Source: an uncultured Bacteroidota bacterium (GTDB taxonomy: Bacteria; Bacteroidota; Bacteroidia; Bacteroidales; P3). From it: 64,000 nucleotides of DNA. Position numbers and translations under genes: made by a program. The notes under the pieces are model-generated. The model was not told where the DNA came from. It searched no databases and saw only the letters and a list, made by a program, of their open reading frames with translations. The DNA is taken from NCBI GenBank assembly GCA_902762805.1, contig CACWPQ010000004.1:1-64000 (forward strand). Direction: 5' to 3'. This document shows positions 1-12,100 of the stretch, one piece after another; the first letter of the stretch is position 1; every line of letters begins with the position of its first letter.

Positions 1-30
1 AAACCGCTGCTTGCGGCTCCGCTTGCTTAC

Positions 31-294
31 GGGCGGCTGCGCCGCCCTCCTCTCTCGCTTCTTTTCTCTCTTCCTTCGGCGGCTGCGCCGCCTCCTTTTC
101 TTGCCCTCTCCGCGCTTCTCTCTCCTCTTGTGGGCGGCTGCGCCGCCCCTCCTCTTTGCTCCTCCTCTCGCGCTTCTTACGGGCGGCTGCGCCGCCCTAC
201 CCCTTCCGCTTCTCCTCCGCTTCTCTTCCGCTTCTTCGGCGGCTGCGCCGCCTCACTCTCCTCCCCTCGCTCTCGTGGGCGGCTGGCGCCGCCC
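31..294. repeat. Array of six GC-rich palindromes
   Basis: Six near-identical inverted repeats of the form GGGCGGC-TGC-GCCGCCC lie at 31-47, 78-92, 132-148, 181-197, 238-252 and 277-294. The last has a four-base loop. They are spaced about 40-57 bp apart in C/T-rich filler (plus strand) with many CTTC and CTCC runs. The arms are perfectly complementary, so each could form a strong hairpin in RNA or single-stranded DNA. I see no convincing gene in 1-684; open frames here have low-complexity translations. The array is upstream of nifJ and could be a REP-like cluster. Confidence 0.85.
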
Positions 295-324
295 CCTCGC
301 CATCCTCTCCTACACTATGAAATC

Positions 325-589
325 GCGTCTCTCCGAGACGCACATGGGGATAGGTATTCCGCTATCCCCAGACTGTGAAAATCAGAGATTTTCTTGTCAG
401 GGGTTATTGAGATTGAGCCTCTCCGAGGCTTGTTTTGTTACCGTCACATGTCATGAACTTATCTGTTCTCCACTTGACTTCGCTTCCGCTCGTCACCCTA
501 AAGGGCCGTTATCGAAAGCCACTGGCTTTCTTCATATTTCCGCTTTGAATTTTAAAGCATTTGGCCACAAATTTCTTTCCTTCGGAAAG
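325..589. repeat. Cluster of dissimilar mini-palindromes upstream of nifJ
   Basis: At least seven short inverted repeats with different arms follow one another: 325-341 (GCGTCTC-TCC-GAGACGC), 346-369 (GGGGATAG arms), 377-393 (GAAAATC-AGA-GATTTTC), 416-430 (AGCCTC-TCC-GAGGCT), 514-530 (GAAAGCC-ACT-GGCTTTC), 542-558 (GCTTT arms) and 575-589 (CTTTCC-TTC-GGAAAG). Two share the TCC loop with different arms. The 514-530 copy resembles a hairpin inside the nifJ relic at 23645-23667. No gene is seen between them. Confidence 0.75.
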
Positions 590-594
590 TTTTT

Positions 595-625
595 CTTGCT
601 AATTCGGAAAAAGTTCGTACCTTTG
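595..625 (+). promoter_or_regulatory. Bacteroidetes-type promoter of nifJ
   Basis: A -7 box TACCTTTG (618-625) matches the phylum consensus TAnnTTTG, with CTTG at 595-598 nineteen bases upstream as a -33 element. It lies about 60 bp before the nifJ start, giving a leader of roughly 50 nt. Confidence 0.6.
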
Positions 626-684
626 TAAATTGGCTAAATACTTTAAAATTAATATAATTAATTATATCCTAAAACGTTAACGCA

Positions 685-4236
<3,552 letters not shown>

Positions 4237-4304
4237 TATTGACACGCGGGTGCAAATTGCTTCCATTCGGTAGCAACCCGTTACAGCCCCGTATCATCAA
4301 CAGC

Positions 4305-4337
4305 AAAGGGTGTCCCCATCGGGCACCCTTTCTTTTT
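4305..4337 (+). terminator. Rho-independent terminator of nifJ
   Basis: AAAGGGTG (4305-4312) pairs with CACCCTTT (4324-4331), followed by a T-rich run. It lies 69 bp after the nifJ stop. A diverged inverted copy of this terminator is present at about 19680-19725. Confidence 0.8.
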
Positions 4338-4662
4338 GCCATTCAAGATAACGCCATTTTTCTTTTCAATAGGAATTATTGTTTTTATTATTATAACGCC
4401 ATTTTTTCTTGTTCTGTGTGTTGCCATATCTTGGCAATAAGATTATGCCCATTCACCCCATCCCGCCCATTCGCCCCATTTTCAATTCGAATACCCTCCC
4501 TTCTTTCTCCCTTCTACGTCCCTTCTATGTGCCTTCTTTGAAACGCCCCTAACACCCACAAAACCAGCCATTTGTCTATTTTACACCAAAACACCTGAAA
4601 ATCAATCAAATAACCCATTCCGCCCAAATCGCCCATTCATCCCATAAAAAAGCCACCGTGCC

Positions 4663-4881
4663 CGGGGCGTCAGCCCCGTTTCTCCCCTTCGTCCATTGCC
4701 CGGGCATTTAATGCCCGCCATCCCCGCAGCTTCGTCCCGTTCCCAGCCGCTTGCCTCCGCCCCAACGGGTTGTCCCGTGTCAGGGGCTTCAGCCCCGCTC
4801 CCGTTCCAGTGTGTGTCGCGATTCAGTCGCGACAAATTTCATCCATTCCCATTGCTCCGAATGTCGCCATGTAACAGCGAC
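4663..4881. repeat. Intergenic cluster of palindromes with TCA-type loops
   Basis: The 830-bp gap between nifJ and the next gene contains: 4663-4678 (CGGGGC-GTCA-GCCCCG), 4701-4717 (CGGGCATT-T-AATGCCCG), 4765-4778 (ACGGG-TTGT-CCCGT), 4783-4796 (GGGGC-TTCA-GCCCC), 4814-4834 (TGTCGCGA-TTCAG-TCGCGACA) and 4863-4881 (GTCGC/GCGAC arms). Three of them share a TCA loop core although the arms differ. The rest of 4338-5013 is low-complexity (CCCATTC and CCTTCT runs) and I see no gene there. Confidence 0.8.
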
Positions 4882-5014
4882 CCCTGTTTCTCTTTTCCGT
4901 CTGGCCTGGGAGCCTCGATCCAAAAGGTATTGTCAAATTGCTGGTTTGAATCATATAAGATAATGGAGAAGTTTCTGATTAACATTTTTTTTCGGGCATT
5001 AGAGGAAAATAATC

Positions 5015-5043
5015 TTGCGTTCGAAAATCTATTCGTATTTTTG
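5015..5043 (+). promoter_or_regulatory. Promoter of the two-component operon
   Basis: TATTTTTG at 5036-5043 fits the TAnnTTTG -7 box, with TTG at 5015-5017 as a -33 element. Transcription would begin near 5050, just before a 26-codon reading frame and the response regulator. Confidence 0.6.
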
Positions 5044-5069
5044 CAGCTGAAAATTTCAGATGTCATCTT

Positions 5070-5150
5070 ATGAAGAGAATACTCATTATCACCATATTAC
5101 TATTAGGATGCCTCGCGCCGCTGGCAGCACAGACCGCATATATAGAATAG
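5070..5150 (+). CDS. Putative 26-residue signal-peptide-like leader peptide
   Basis: An ATG at 5070 opens 26 codons ending two bases before the response-regulator start. The translation begins MKRILIITILLLGCLAPL, continues with AAQT and ends soon after. It is a textbook Bacteroidota export signal (Lys-Arg, hydrophobic core, AxA-Q cleavage site) with almost no mature part. It lies between the promoter and the regulator, so it would be the first cistron. It may be a small membrane or secreted peptide, a translational coupler for the regulator, or the stump of a deleted periplasmic gene. There is no homology evidence either way. Confidence 0.35.
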   Translation: MKRILIITILLLGCLAPLAAQTAYIE

Positions 5151-5152
5151 CA

Positions 5153-5833
5153 ATGAAACGGATTCTTATTGCCGACGACGAGGCTTCTATCCGCGACTTC
5201 GTGTGTCGTGGACTTGCCGACTGCGGATATGACACCCTCCAAGTCTCCGACGGCGACGAGGCCTGGCAGCAGCTGCAAGACGGCACAATCGACCTCGCCA
5301 TCCTCGACATCCGTATGCCTGGCCTTTCGGGAGTCGACCTCTGTCGCCGCCTTCGGCAAGAGTATGGATATGACTTGCCCATCATCATGCTGACCGCACT
5401 GGGTACCACCGACGACATTGTGATGGGTCTCCGCGCCGGTGCCGACGACTACATGGTAAAGCCGTTCAAATTCACCGAGCTACTGGCGCGTATCGAAGCA
5501 CAGTTGCGGCGGAGCGATTTACACCCCACAGCATCCTCACGCACATACGGCGACCTGCATCTCGACCCCGTTTCCCATCGCGCCACGCGCGACGGAAAGC
5601 ACATTTACCTCAGCATCAAAGAATATCGCCTGTTGGACTACCTGATGTTGCACCACGGCGAGGTGCTTTCGCGTGGCGACCTGCTGCGCGACGTATGGGA
5701 CCGCGATTTCGACACATCGACTAACGTCGTGGATGTCTATGTCCGCTATCTCCGCAGCAAGATTGACGACCCATTCGACCGGAAACTCATTCACACCATT
5801 GTCGGGCAAGGCTACAAATTCGGTGACAGATGA
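5153..5833 (+). CDS. OmpR/PhoB-family response regulator
   Basis: This 226-residue regulator has an N-terminal receiver domain with the acidic pair DD at residues 8-9, phosphoacceptor Asp52 in LDIRMPG, and Lys103 in MVKPF. A C-terminal winged helix (about 125-225) ends in the typical VVDVYVRYLRSKIDD and GQGYKFGD motifs. I chose the ATG giving MKRILIADDE; upstream codons in the same frame do not resemble the family. It overlaps the kinase gene by 4 bp (ATGA), so the two are translated together. The metal-efflux operon on the same strand 85 bp after the kinase is the obvious target, by analogy with CusR-type regulators; that link is inferred. Confidence 0.93.
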   Translation: MKRILIADDEASIRDFVCRGLADCGYDTLQVSDGDEAWQQLQDGTIDLAILDIRMPGLSGVDLCRRLRQEYGYDLPIIMLTALGTTDDIVMGLRAGADDYMVKPFKFTELLARIEAQLRRSDLHPTASSRTYGDLHLDPVSHRATRDGKHIYLSIKEYRLLDYLMLHHGEVLSRGDLLRDVWDRDFDTSTNVVDVYVRYLRSKIDDPFDRKLIHTIVGQGYKFGDR

Positions 5834-6990
5834 AACCCGGACACAAAATATCACTCACCTACAGCACCATTACCATCCTGCTGGTTCTTGTGTCGAGCGC
5901 AGTGTTCTATTTTGGCACGCGGCATTACATCTCCTCGCTGTATTACAACTACCTGGAGGAGAAGGCCCGTGTACTGGCCATGAAGCGTTATGGGCAAGAT
6001 GACCTCGATCCCGTGAAGTATAGCAACGCCGTGCAGCGCAGCCAACATGCCATCCCTACCTCGCAGGAACTGTTCGTCCCCAAAGACAGCATTGGCATTG
6101 CACTCGCAGCCTTGCTCGACAGCACGCAGATTGCCGCGTTGCAGCGTGGCGAGGTCGTCCACTTCGACCACGAGGGTGAGGTGGGCACAGCCATGCTCTA
6201 CTACGACAACAGTGGCACCTTCGCCAGCGTGGTGCTGAGCCGAAACCCTTACGGCGACGAGATCGCCCACACCATGCGTCTGCTGCTGGTGGTGTTCATC
6301 CTCAGTGCCTCGCTGCTGCTATGGCTCGTCAGCCGCCTGTGGGCCTCGCGCATGGTCAACCGCATCGACCAGAATTATCAGACCGAGAAAATGTTTGTCA
6401 ACAATGCGCAACACGAAATCAACAACCCACTGGCCGTCATCAGTGGCGAGTGCGACGTGACCCTGTTGCGCGACCGCAGTCCCGAAGAATACCGCTCGGC
6501 ACTGATGCGCATCGCAAAACAGGCCGACCGCATCAACGGTATCATCACACAGCTGCTGGCAATCGACGATGCACGCAACCGTCCGCAGAAAGCAGAGAGC
6601 ATCGACCTTTCGGAATGGTTCTCCCAGAACGAGTTGCCTCCCCACAAGCTTTATATCCACGGCTCCTTCCGCGTGAAGATGGACCCCGATGCGCTGTATA
6701 TCGCCATAAGCAACCTTATCGGCAACGCCGTCAAATACGGCGACGGCAGCCCCGTGGTGATCCATGCCGAATATCCCACCGTCTCCGTCACCAACCACGG
6801 CAGCCCCATCCCCGCCGAGGAGCTGGAACACATCTTCGACCCCTTCTACCGTGCCGCCAACGCCGACGGCATCCCCGGCCACGGCATCGGCCTCGCCTTG
6901 GCCCACACCCTGCTCCAGCGCAACGGTGCCCAGCTCACCGTCACCTCATCCTCAGAGAACACCATCTTCACCATCCGCTTTTCAAAATAG
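5830..6990 (+). CDS. Sensor histidine kinase
   Basis: This 386-residue membrane kinase has transmembrane segments at about residues 12-30 and 149-170 enclosing a roughly 120-residue periplasmic sensor region with no recognised fold. The HisKA helix carries His195 in NNAQHEINNPLAV. The ATPase domain has an N box (ISNLIGNAVKYG) and G2 box (GHGIGLALA). The G1 box is atypical: VTNHGSPIP replaces DxGxGIP, losing the usual Asp, so nucleotide binding may be altered. No separate HAMP domain is obvious. It overlaps the regulator by 4 bp and precedes a heavy-metal RND operon, suggesting that it senses periplasmic metal, although no metal-binding motif is visible. Confidence 0.9.
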   Translation: MKPGHKISLTYSTITILLVLVSSAVFYFGTRHYISSLYYNYLEEKARVLAMKRYGQDDLDPVKYSNAVQRSQHAIPTSQELFVPKDSIGIALAALLDSTQIAALQRGEVVHFDHEGEVGTAMLYYDNSGTFASVVLSRNPYGDEIAHTMRLLLVVFILSASLLLWLVSRLWASRMVNRIDQNYQTEKMFVNNAQHEINNPLAVISGECDVTLLRDRSPEEYRSALMRIAKQADRINGIITQLLAIDDARNRPQKAESIDLSEWFSQNELPPHKLYIHGSFRVKMDPDALYIAISNLIGNAVKYGDGSPVVIHAEYPTVSVTNHGSPIPAEELEHIFDPFYRAANADGIPGHGIGLALAHTLLQRNGAQLTVTSSSENTIFTIRFSK

Positions 6991-7062
6991 CAGGTCTCCC
7001 TTCCTTACAGTTTTCTAATCCTATCTGTGAGGTTTCTAATGTGCTGACAAACGGATAGTTGG

Positions 7063-7070
7063 TATCTTTG
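7063..7070 (+). promoter_or_regulatory. -7 box immediately before the efflux operon
   Basis: TATCTTTG matches TAnnTTTG exactly and ends only four bases before the ATG of the outer-membrane channel gene. Transcription would start at or just before the start codon, implying an almost leaderless mRNA unless a later start is used. Confidence 0.6.
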
Positions 7071-7074
7071 CAGC

Positions 7075-8325
7075 ATGATTTTGGAAAATGCAATTCTGAC
7101 TATTTTTCTGGCTTTCAGCGGTGTGGGTGGGGCGGGCGGCGGCGCCGACAGCGTCCGAACGGAGAAAATCGACACGCTCACGGTCCTTCAGGCCGAACAG
7201 CTCCTTGCCGAGCGCAATGCCGAGCTCCGTCTGGCACGCCTCGCCTGCACCGAGGCTGAAGCCAACGCCCGGCAGGCACGACGCTGGGAGAACCCCGAGG
7301 TGAGCGGTATCTACAATCTCTATAACCCCCTGAACAGCCGCTGGCTCGACCCCGGCAGCGAGGGCGAGGTGGACATCAGCGTCAGCCAGCCGCTGCCCAT
7401 CGGTCGCAGCCACCGCATTGGCCGCTCCGATGCCGAACTACGGGCCTCGCAGGCCGACTACGACTGGACGGTTTTCAGCCTCTCTATGCAGATGAAACGG
7501 CAACTGTGCGAGCTGTGGGCAGCGCAGCGCAGGGCGGCATTGATAGAGGGCGAACTCGAGAGCGTGGAGCGCATCCTCGATGCCTACCGCCGCAATCCAC
7601 AGGCGGTGTCGCTGGTGGAGGTGCGACGGCTGGAAACCCTGCGCCTGGGTCTGCTCTCGGAACAGTTGGAACGCCAGGCTACGGTGGCCGAGTGCAAAAC
7701 GGCATTGGCCGTAATGCTGGGACTGGAAGAGACGGAGTTCGGCATCGGGGAGCTTGACCTGAACGATGAGTCGGCACCCTCTGACAGCATTTTGGAACAG
7801 TCGGCGCTGCTGCGCTACCACGCATCGCTCTGCGAAGCCGCCGATGCCGAAATTCGGCTACAGAAAGCGTTGGCATGGCCACGGGTGAGCGTGGGCGTGG
7901 AGTACGACAAGAACGGCAACATAGGCCACAACTTCTGGGCCGTGGGGGCAAGCGTCACCCTGCCCCTCTTCGACCGCAACCGCGGCGCTATCCGCAGCGC
8001 CGAGGTGGAGCGCGACCGGCGGCAGACGATGCACGCCGTGGCCGAGCGCGAACTGCGGCAGCAGCTGGCCCTCGCAGCAGGGCGCATGGCACAATACCGC
8101 CGTCTGGTGGCGGAATCCGATAGCCTCGCGGAGTGGGACATCGAGGGTGTGGAACGGCAATACCTTGCACACAACATCTCGCTGCTCGAACTGATAGACA
8201 TCTACACCGCCTGGCGCGAGGCGCAGGAGATGATGGTGGCCTCGCGCGGAACCCTCCTCACGGCAGCCATCGACTACAACCTCGCCGCTGGAACCGAGGT
8301 GTATAGAATAGTTGACAGACAATAA
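7075..8325 (+). CDS. TolC-family outer-membrane efflux channel (CusC/CzcC-like)
   Basis: This 416-residue protein forms the outer-membrane duct of a tripartite heavy-metal exporter. It starts with a short hydrophobic export segment, then shows the duplicated alpha-helical hairpin pattern of the OEP family: long Glu/Arg/Leu-rich coiled-coil helices separated by strand-rich segments such as VDISVSQPLPIG and VSVGVEYDKNGN. The gene heads an operon with the adaptor (8339) and pump (9163). The start is placed at an ATG almost abutting the promoter. Substrate metal cannot be read from this component. Confidence 0.88.
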   Translation: MILENAILTIFLAFSGVGGAGGGADSVRTEKIDTLTVLQAEQLLAERNAELRLARLACTEAEANARQARRWENPEVSGIYNLYNPLNSRWLDPGSEGEVDISVSQPLPIGRSHRIGRSDAELRASQADYDWTVFSLSMQMKRQLCELWAAQRRAALIEGELESVERILDAYRRNPQAVSLVEVRRLETLRLGLLSEQLERQATVAECKTALAVMLGLEETEFGIGELDLNDESAPSDSILEQSALLRYHASLCEAADAEIRLQKALAWPRVSVGVEYDKNGNIGHNFWAVGASVTLPLFDRNRGAIRSAEVERDRRQTMHAVAERELRQQLALAAGRMAQYRRLVAESDSLAEWDIEGVERQYLAHNISLLELIDIYTAWREAQEMMVASRGTLLTAAIDYNLAAGTEVYRIVDRQ

Positions 8326-8338
8326 AAAAACGAAAACG

Positions 8339-9166
8339 ATGACGAAAACGATAACGACAACTGCACTTTCACTGGCCGTAGCCTTTTTGTTCGTTGCCTG
8401 CAATGGCGGGCAGGATGCCGAGAATGCGGCACCGTCCGCTGTCGAAGCGGTATCGCCCTCTGCCAAACAGTCAGGAGCACCCGCTTCCGGCACCACCCTC
8501 ACGCTTACGGGCACCATCGTCGCCGACCCCTCGCACACCGAGCGCATTGTCGCGCCCGTCGACGGCAGGGTGGAAGGACTTGCCGTGGAGGTGGGCGACG
8601 ATGTGAACGCGGGAACGCTGATAGCACGGCTGGTGGGACGCGAAGCCGCCGAGCGCAATATCCAGCGGCGGCAGGTCGAATCGGAGTACTACCTTGCCGA
8701 CAGGGAGATGAAGCTGAAATCGTCGCTCTACAACGACGGCCTGGTGTCGGAGCGCGAGCTGACCGAGGCGATGGAACGCCGCGAAATAGCCTTGACGGCC
8801 CTCACACAGCAAGCTGCCGTGGCCACGGGCGACATCAAGACCTCGCGGAGTGGCACAGTGTTGCGGCGAGCCGTCACAGGCGGGCAGTATGTCCAGGCCG
8901 GCGACTTGATGCTCGAGGTAGCCGACATCAGCAAGGTATGGGTGATGGGCGACGTCTACGAGAGCGACATCAGCCGTGTGCGCGAAGGCGACACCGTCAG
9001 CGTCACCACCCTTGCTCATCCCGACGAGACCTGGCGCGGCACCATCGACAAAGTCTACTCTGCCCTCGACCCCGACAGCAAGACCATGAAAGTCCGCATC
9101 GTCCTCCGAAATTCCGACCGCCACCTCCTTCCCGGCATGTTCACTACAATAACCGTTGAGCCATGA
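8339..9166 (+). CDS. Efflux RND adaptor lipoprotein (HlyD/CusB-like)
   Basis: This 275-residue periplasmic adaptor links the pump at 9163 to the outer-membrane channel. I use the ATG at 8339, 13 bp after the channel gene stop, rather than a TTG at 8312, because it gives a compact signal with a lipobox ending FVAC. Order: lipoyl-like half motif (VEVGDDVNAGTLIARL), short helical hairpin, second half (SGTVLRRAVTGGQYVQAGD), then a beta-barrel (VWVMGDVYESDISRVREGD). It lacks an obvious His/Met-rich metal-binding extension. It overlaps the pump gene by 4 bp. Confidence 0.9.
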   Translation: MTKTITTTALSLAVAFLFVACNGGQDAENAAPSAVEAVSPSAKQSGAPASGTTLTLTGTIVADPSHTERIVAPVDGRVEGLAVEVGDDVNAGTLIARLVGREAAERNIQRRQVESEYYLADREMKLKSSLYNDGLVSERELTEAMERREIALTALTQQAAVATGDIKTSRSGTVLRRAVTGGQYVQAGDLMLEVADISKVWVMGDVYESDISRVREGDTVSVTTLAHPDETWRGTIDKVYSALDPDSKTMKVRIVLRNSDRHLLPGMFTTITVEP

Positions 9167-12100
9167 GCCTTATCGACCGCATTATCAGCACTTCGTTGCG
9201 CCAGCGGACGCTGGTGTTGATGCTCACGGCGGTGGCTGTGGTGGCTGGCGTGGTGTGCTTCCGGCAGACGCCTGTCGACGCTTTCCCCGACGTGACGCAA
9301 ACTAAGGTGACCATCATCACGCAATGGCCCGGCCGCTCGGCCGAAGAAATTGAGAAGTTTGTCAGCATCCCCATAGAGATAGCCATGAACTCGGTGCAGC
9401 AGAAGACTGACATCCGCAGCACCACGCTCTTCGGGCTCTCGGTGGTGACGGTGCTTTTCGACGACCACGCCGATGCCGACTTCGCACGGCAGCAGGTGTA
9501 CAACCTTCTGGCCGATGCCGACCTGCCCGACGGCGTGAGCCCCGAAGTGCAACCGCTCTATGGCCCGACCGGTGAAATATACCGTTACACCCTGCGCAGC
9601 GACAGCCTCACGGTGAGCGAGCTGAAAACCCTTCAGGATTGGTTAATCGAGCGACGACTGCGGAGTGTTCCCGGTGTGGCCGACGTAGTGAGTTTCGGCG
9701 GCAAGGTGAGGACCTTTGAGGTGAGTGCCAACCTGGGGAGATTGACACAATATGGCATCTCGGCCATAGAACTTTATGAGGCATTGGCCGGAAGCAACGT
9801 GAACGTAGGCGGCGACGTGATTGAGCGCGGCGGAGAGGCTTACGTCGTGCGTGGCATCGGGTTGCTGAACAACGTGGAGGAGATTGGCGACATTGTGGTG
9901 AAGAACCTCGGCGGTGTACCGGTACTGGTGCGCCACGTGGCCACGGTCAGCGAAAGCTACAAACCGCCGCTGGGACAGGTAGGGCGCGGCGAAGCAGATG
10001 ATGTGGTAGAGGGCATTGTGGTGATGCGCAAGGGTGAGAACAGCGAGAAAGTTATCGCCGCACTGAAAGAGAAAATGGCCGAGATACAGCACGAGTTGCC
10101 GGCCGATGTGATCATCGAACCTTTCTACGACCGTGAAGACCTTGTAAACCTAGCCATCAAAACGGTGTTGCACAACGTGCTGGAGGGCATACTGCTGGTG
10201 ACTCTCGTGGTGCTGCTTTTCATGCGCGACTGGCGCACCACGGTCATCGTCTCCGTCGTCATCCCGCTGGCTCTTTTGTTCGCCTTCATCTGTCTGCGAC
10301 TATGCGGAATGAGTGCCAATCTGCTGTCGATGGGTGCTATCGATTTCGGAATCATCATCGACGGTGCCGTGGTGATGGTGGAGGGCATCTTCGTGATGCT
10401 CGACGACCGTCAGCGACGAATGGGGCGCGAGGCCTTTGCACGGTGGAGCAAGGGCGGTGCCATTCGGGCAACGGCCAACGAGAAAGCCCGTTCGGTGGCC
10501 TTCTCCAAACTCATTATCATCACCGCCCTGATGCCCATTTTTGCCTTCCAGAAAGTGGAGGGAAAGATGTTCTCGCCATTGGCTTTCACACTCAGTTTTG
10601 CCCTTTTGGGAGCATTGGTTTTCACGCTGACGCTGGTTCCTGTGCTGTCGTCGATGCTGCTGAAAAAAGATGTGCAAGAGCACCACAACCGTTTCCTCGA
10701 GGTGGTGAACCGTGTGTGCGACAGCGTCTTTGCCTGGCTGCACCGTCACAGCAGGGTGGTGGTGCCCGTCAGCGTGGTGGTCATTGCGGGCGGACTTGGC
10801 ATCTTCTTTCTTCTGGGTACAGAGTTCTTGCCCCAAATGGACGAGGGGAGCATCTACATCCGCGCCACCATGCCGCAGAGCATCTCGCTCAGCGAGAGTG
10901 TGAAGATGGCCAACCGGCTGCGGAACGAGGTGGCACAGTTCGACGAGGTGAGCGAGGTGATGACCCAGACGGGTCGCCCCAACGATGGCACTGACGCCAC
11001 AGGCTTTTATAATATCGAACTCTTTGTCAAGCTGCATCCTCAACGTGAGTGGCGTGGGCACAGAGACAAGGAGTCGCTCGTCGCCGATATGCAAGCCTCG
11101 CTGGAACGTCACGCGGGCATCGACTTCAACTTCTCACAACCCATCAGCGACAACGTCGAAGAGGCAGTCAGCGGTGTGAAAGGTGCCATTGTGGCCAAGG
11201 TCTTCGGACCCGACTTGTATGAGGCCGAGCGGTTGGCATTGATGGTGGACAGCGTGATGCGGCCCATACGTGGCATTGCCGACCTCGGAGTGCTGCGCAA
11301 TATTGGGCAGCCTGAATTGCGTATTGAAATCGACGAGAGCCGCTTGGCACGTTATGGCGTAGAGAAGGATGCCGTGCAGCGAACCATAGAGATGGCCATA
11401 GGTGGCAAAGCCGCCACACAGGTCTACGAGGACGAACGGAAGTTCGACCTGGTCGTGCGCTATGACAGCGCCTATCGCAACACCCCTGAACAAATCGGAC
11501 GTATCCTGGTACCGGCACGCGATGCAAGCATGCTGCCCATCAGCGAGCTGGCTACCATCCGCACCATCGTCGGCCCACTCATAGTTTACCGCGAGAACCA
11601 CGAGCGGTATTGTGCTGTCAAGTTCTCGGTGCGCGACCGCGACATGGGCAGCGCCGTCGACGAGGTGCGTGTCGCCGTTGGCAAGGCCGTACCCTTGCCG
11701 CAGGGCTACCGCATTGAATGGAGCGGCGATTTTGAGAATCAGAAACGTGCAAGTCGACGCCTTACGCAGGTAGTGCCTATAAGTCTGCTGCTCATCTTCC
11801 TCATCCTCTATCTCCTCTTCGGCAATGGACGTGATGCTGCCTTGGTGCTGACCGGGGTACCTGCCGCTGCCGTAGGAGGACTGCTCATCCTGTGGATAAC
11901 AGGGTTCAATTTCAGCATTTCGGCAGGTATAGGATTCATCTGTCTTTTCGGCATATGTATTCAAAATGGGGTCATCATGCTCACCGACATACGGTCGCTA
12001 TTGCGCACCCATCGTTCATTGGAACAGGCAGTAAAAGAGGCAATGCATGGCCGCATCCGAGCTATCCTTATGACCGCCATGATGGCCACCCTCGGTCTTC

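Noticed and set aside
11-628. A 205-codon plus-strand frame over the upstream palindrome array
   Set aside because: Its translation is dominated by low-complexity Leu/Pro/Ser/Arg from C/T-rich DNA and the palindromes. No start signal or family resemblance.
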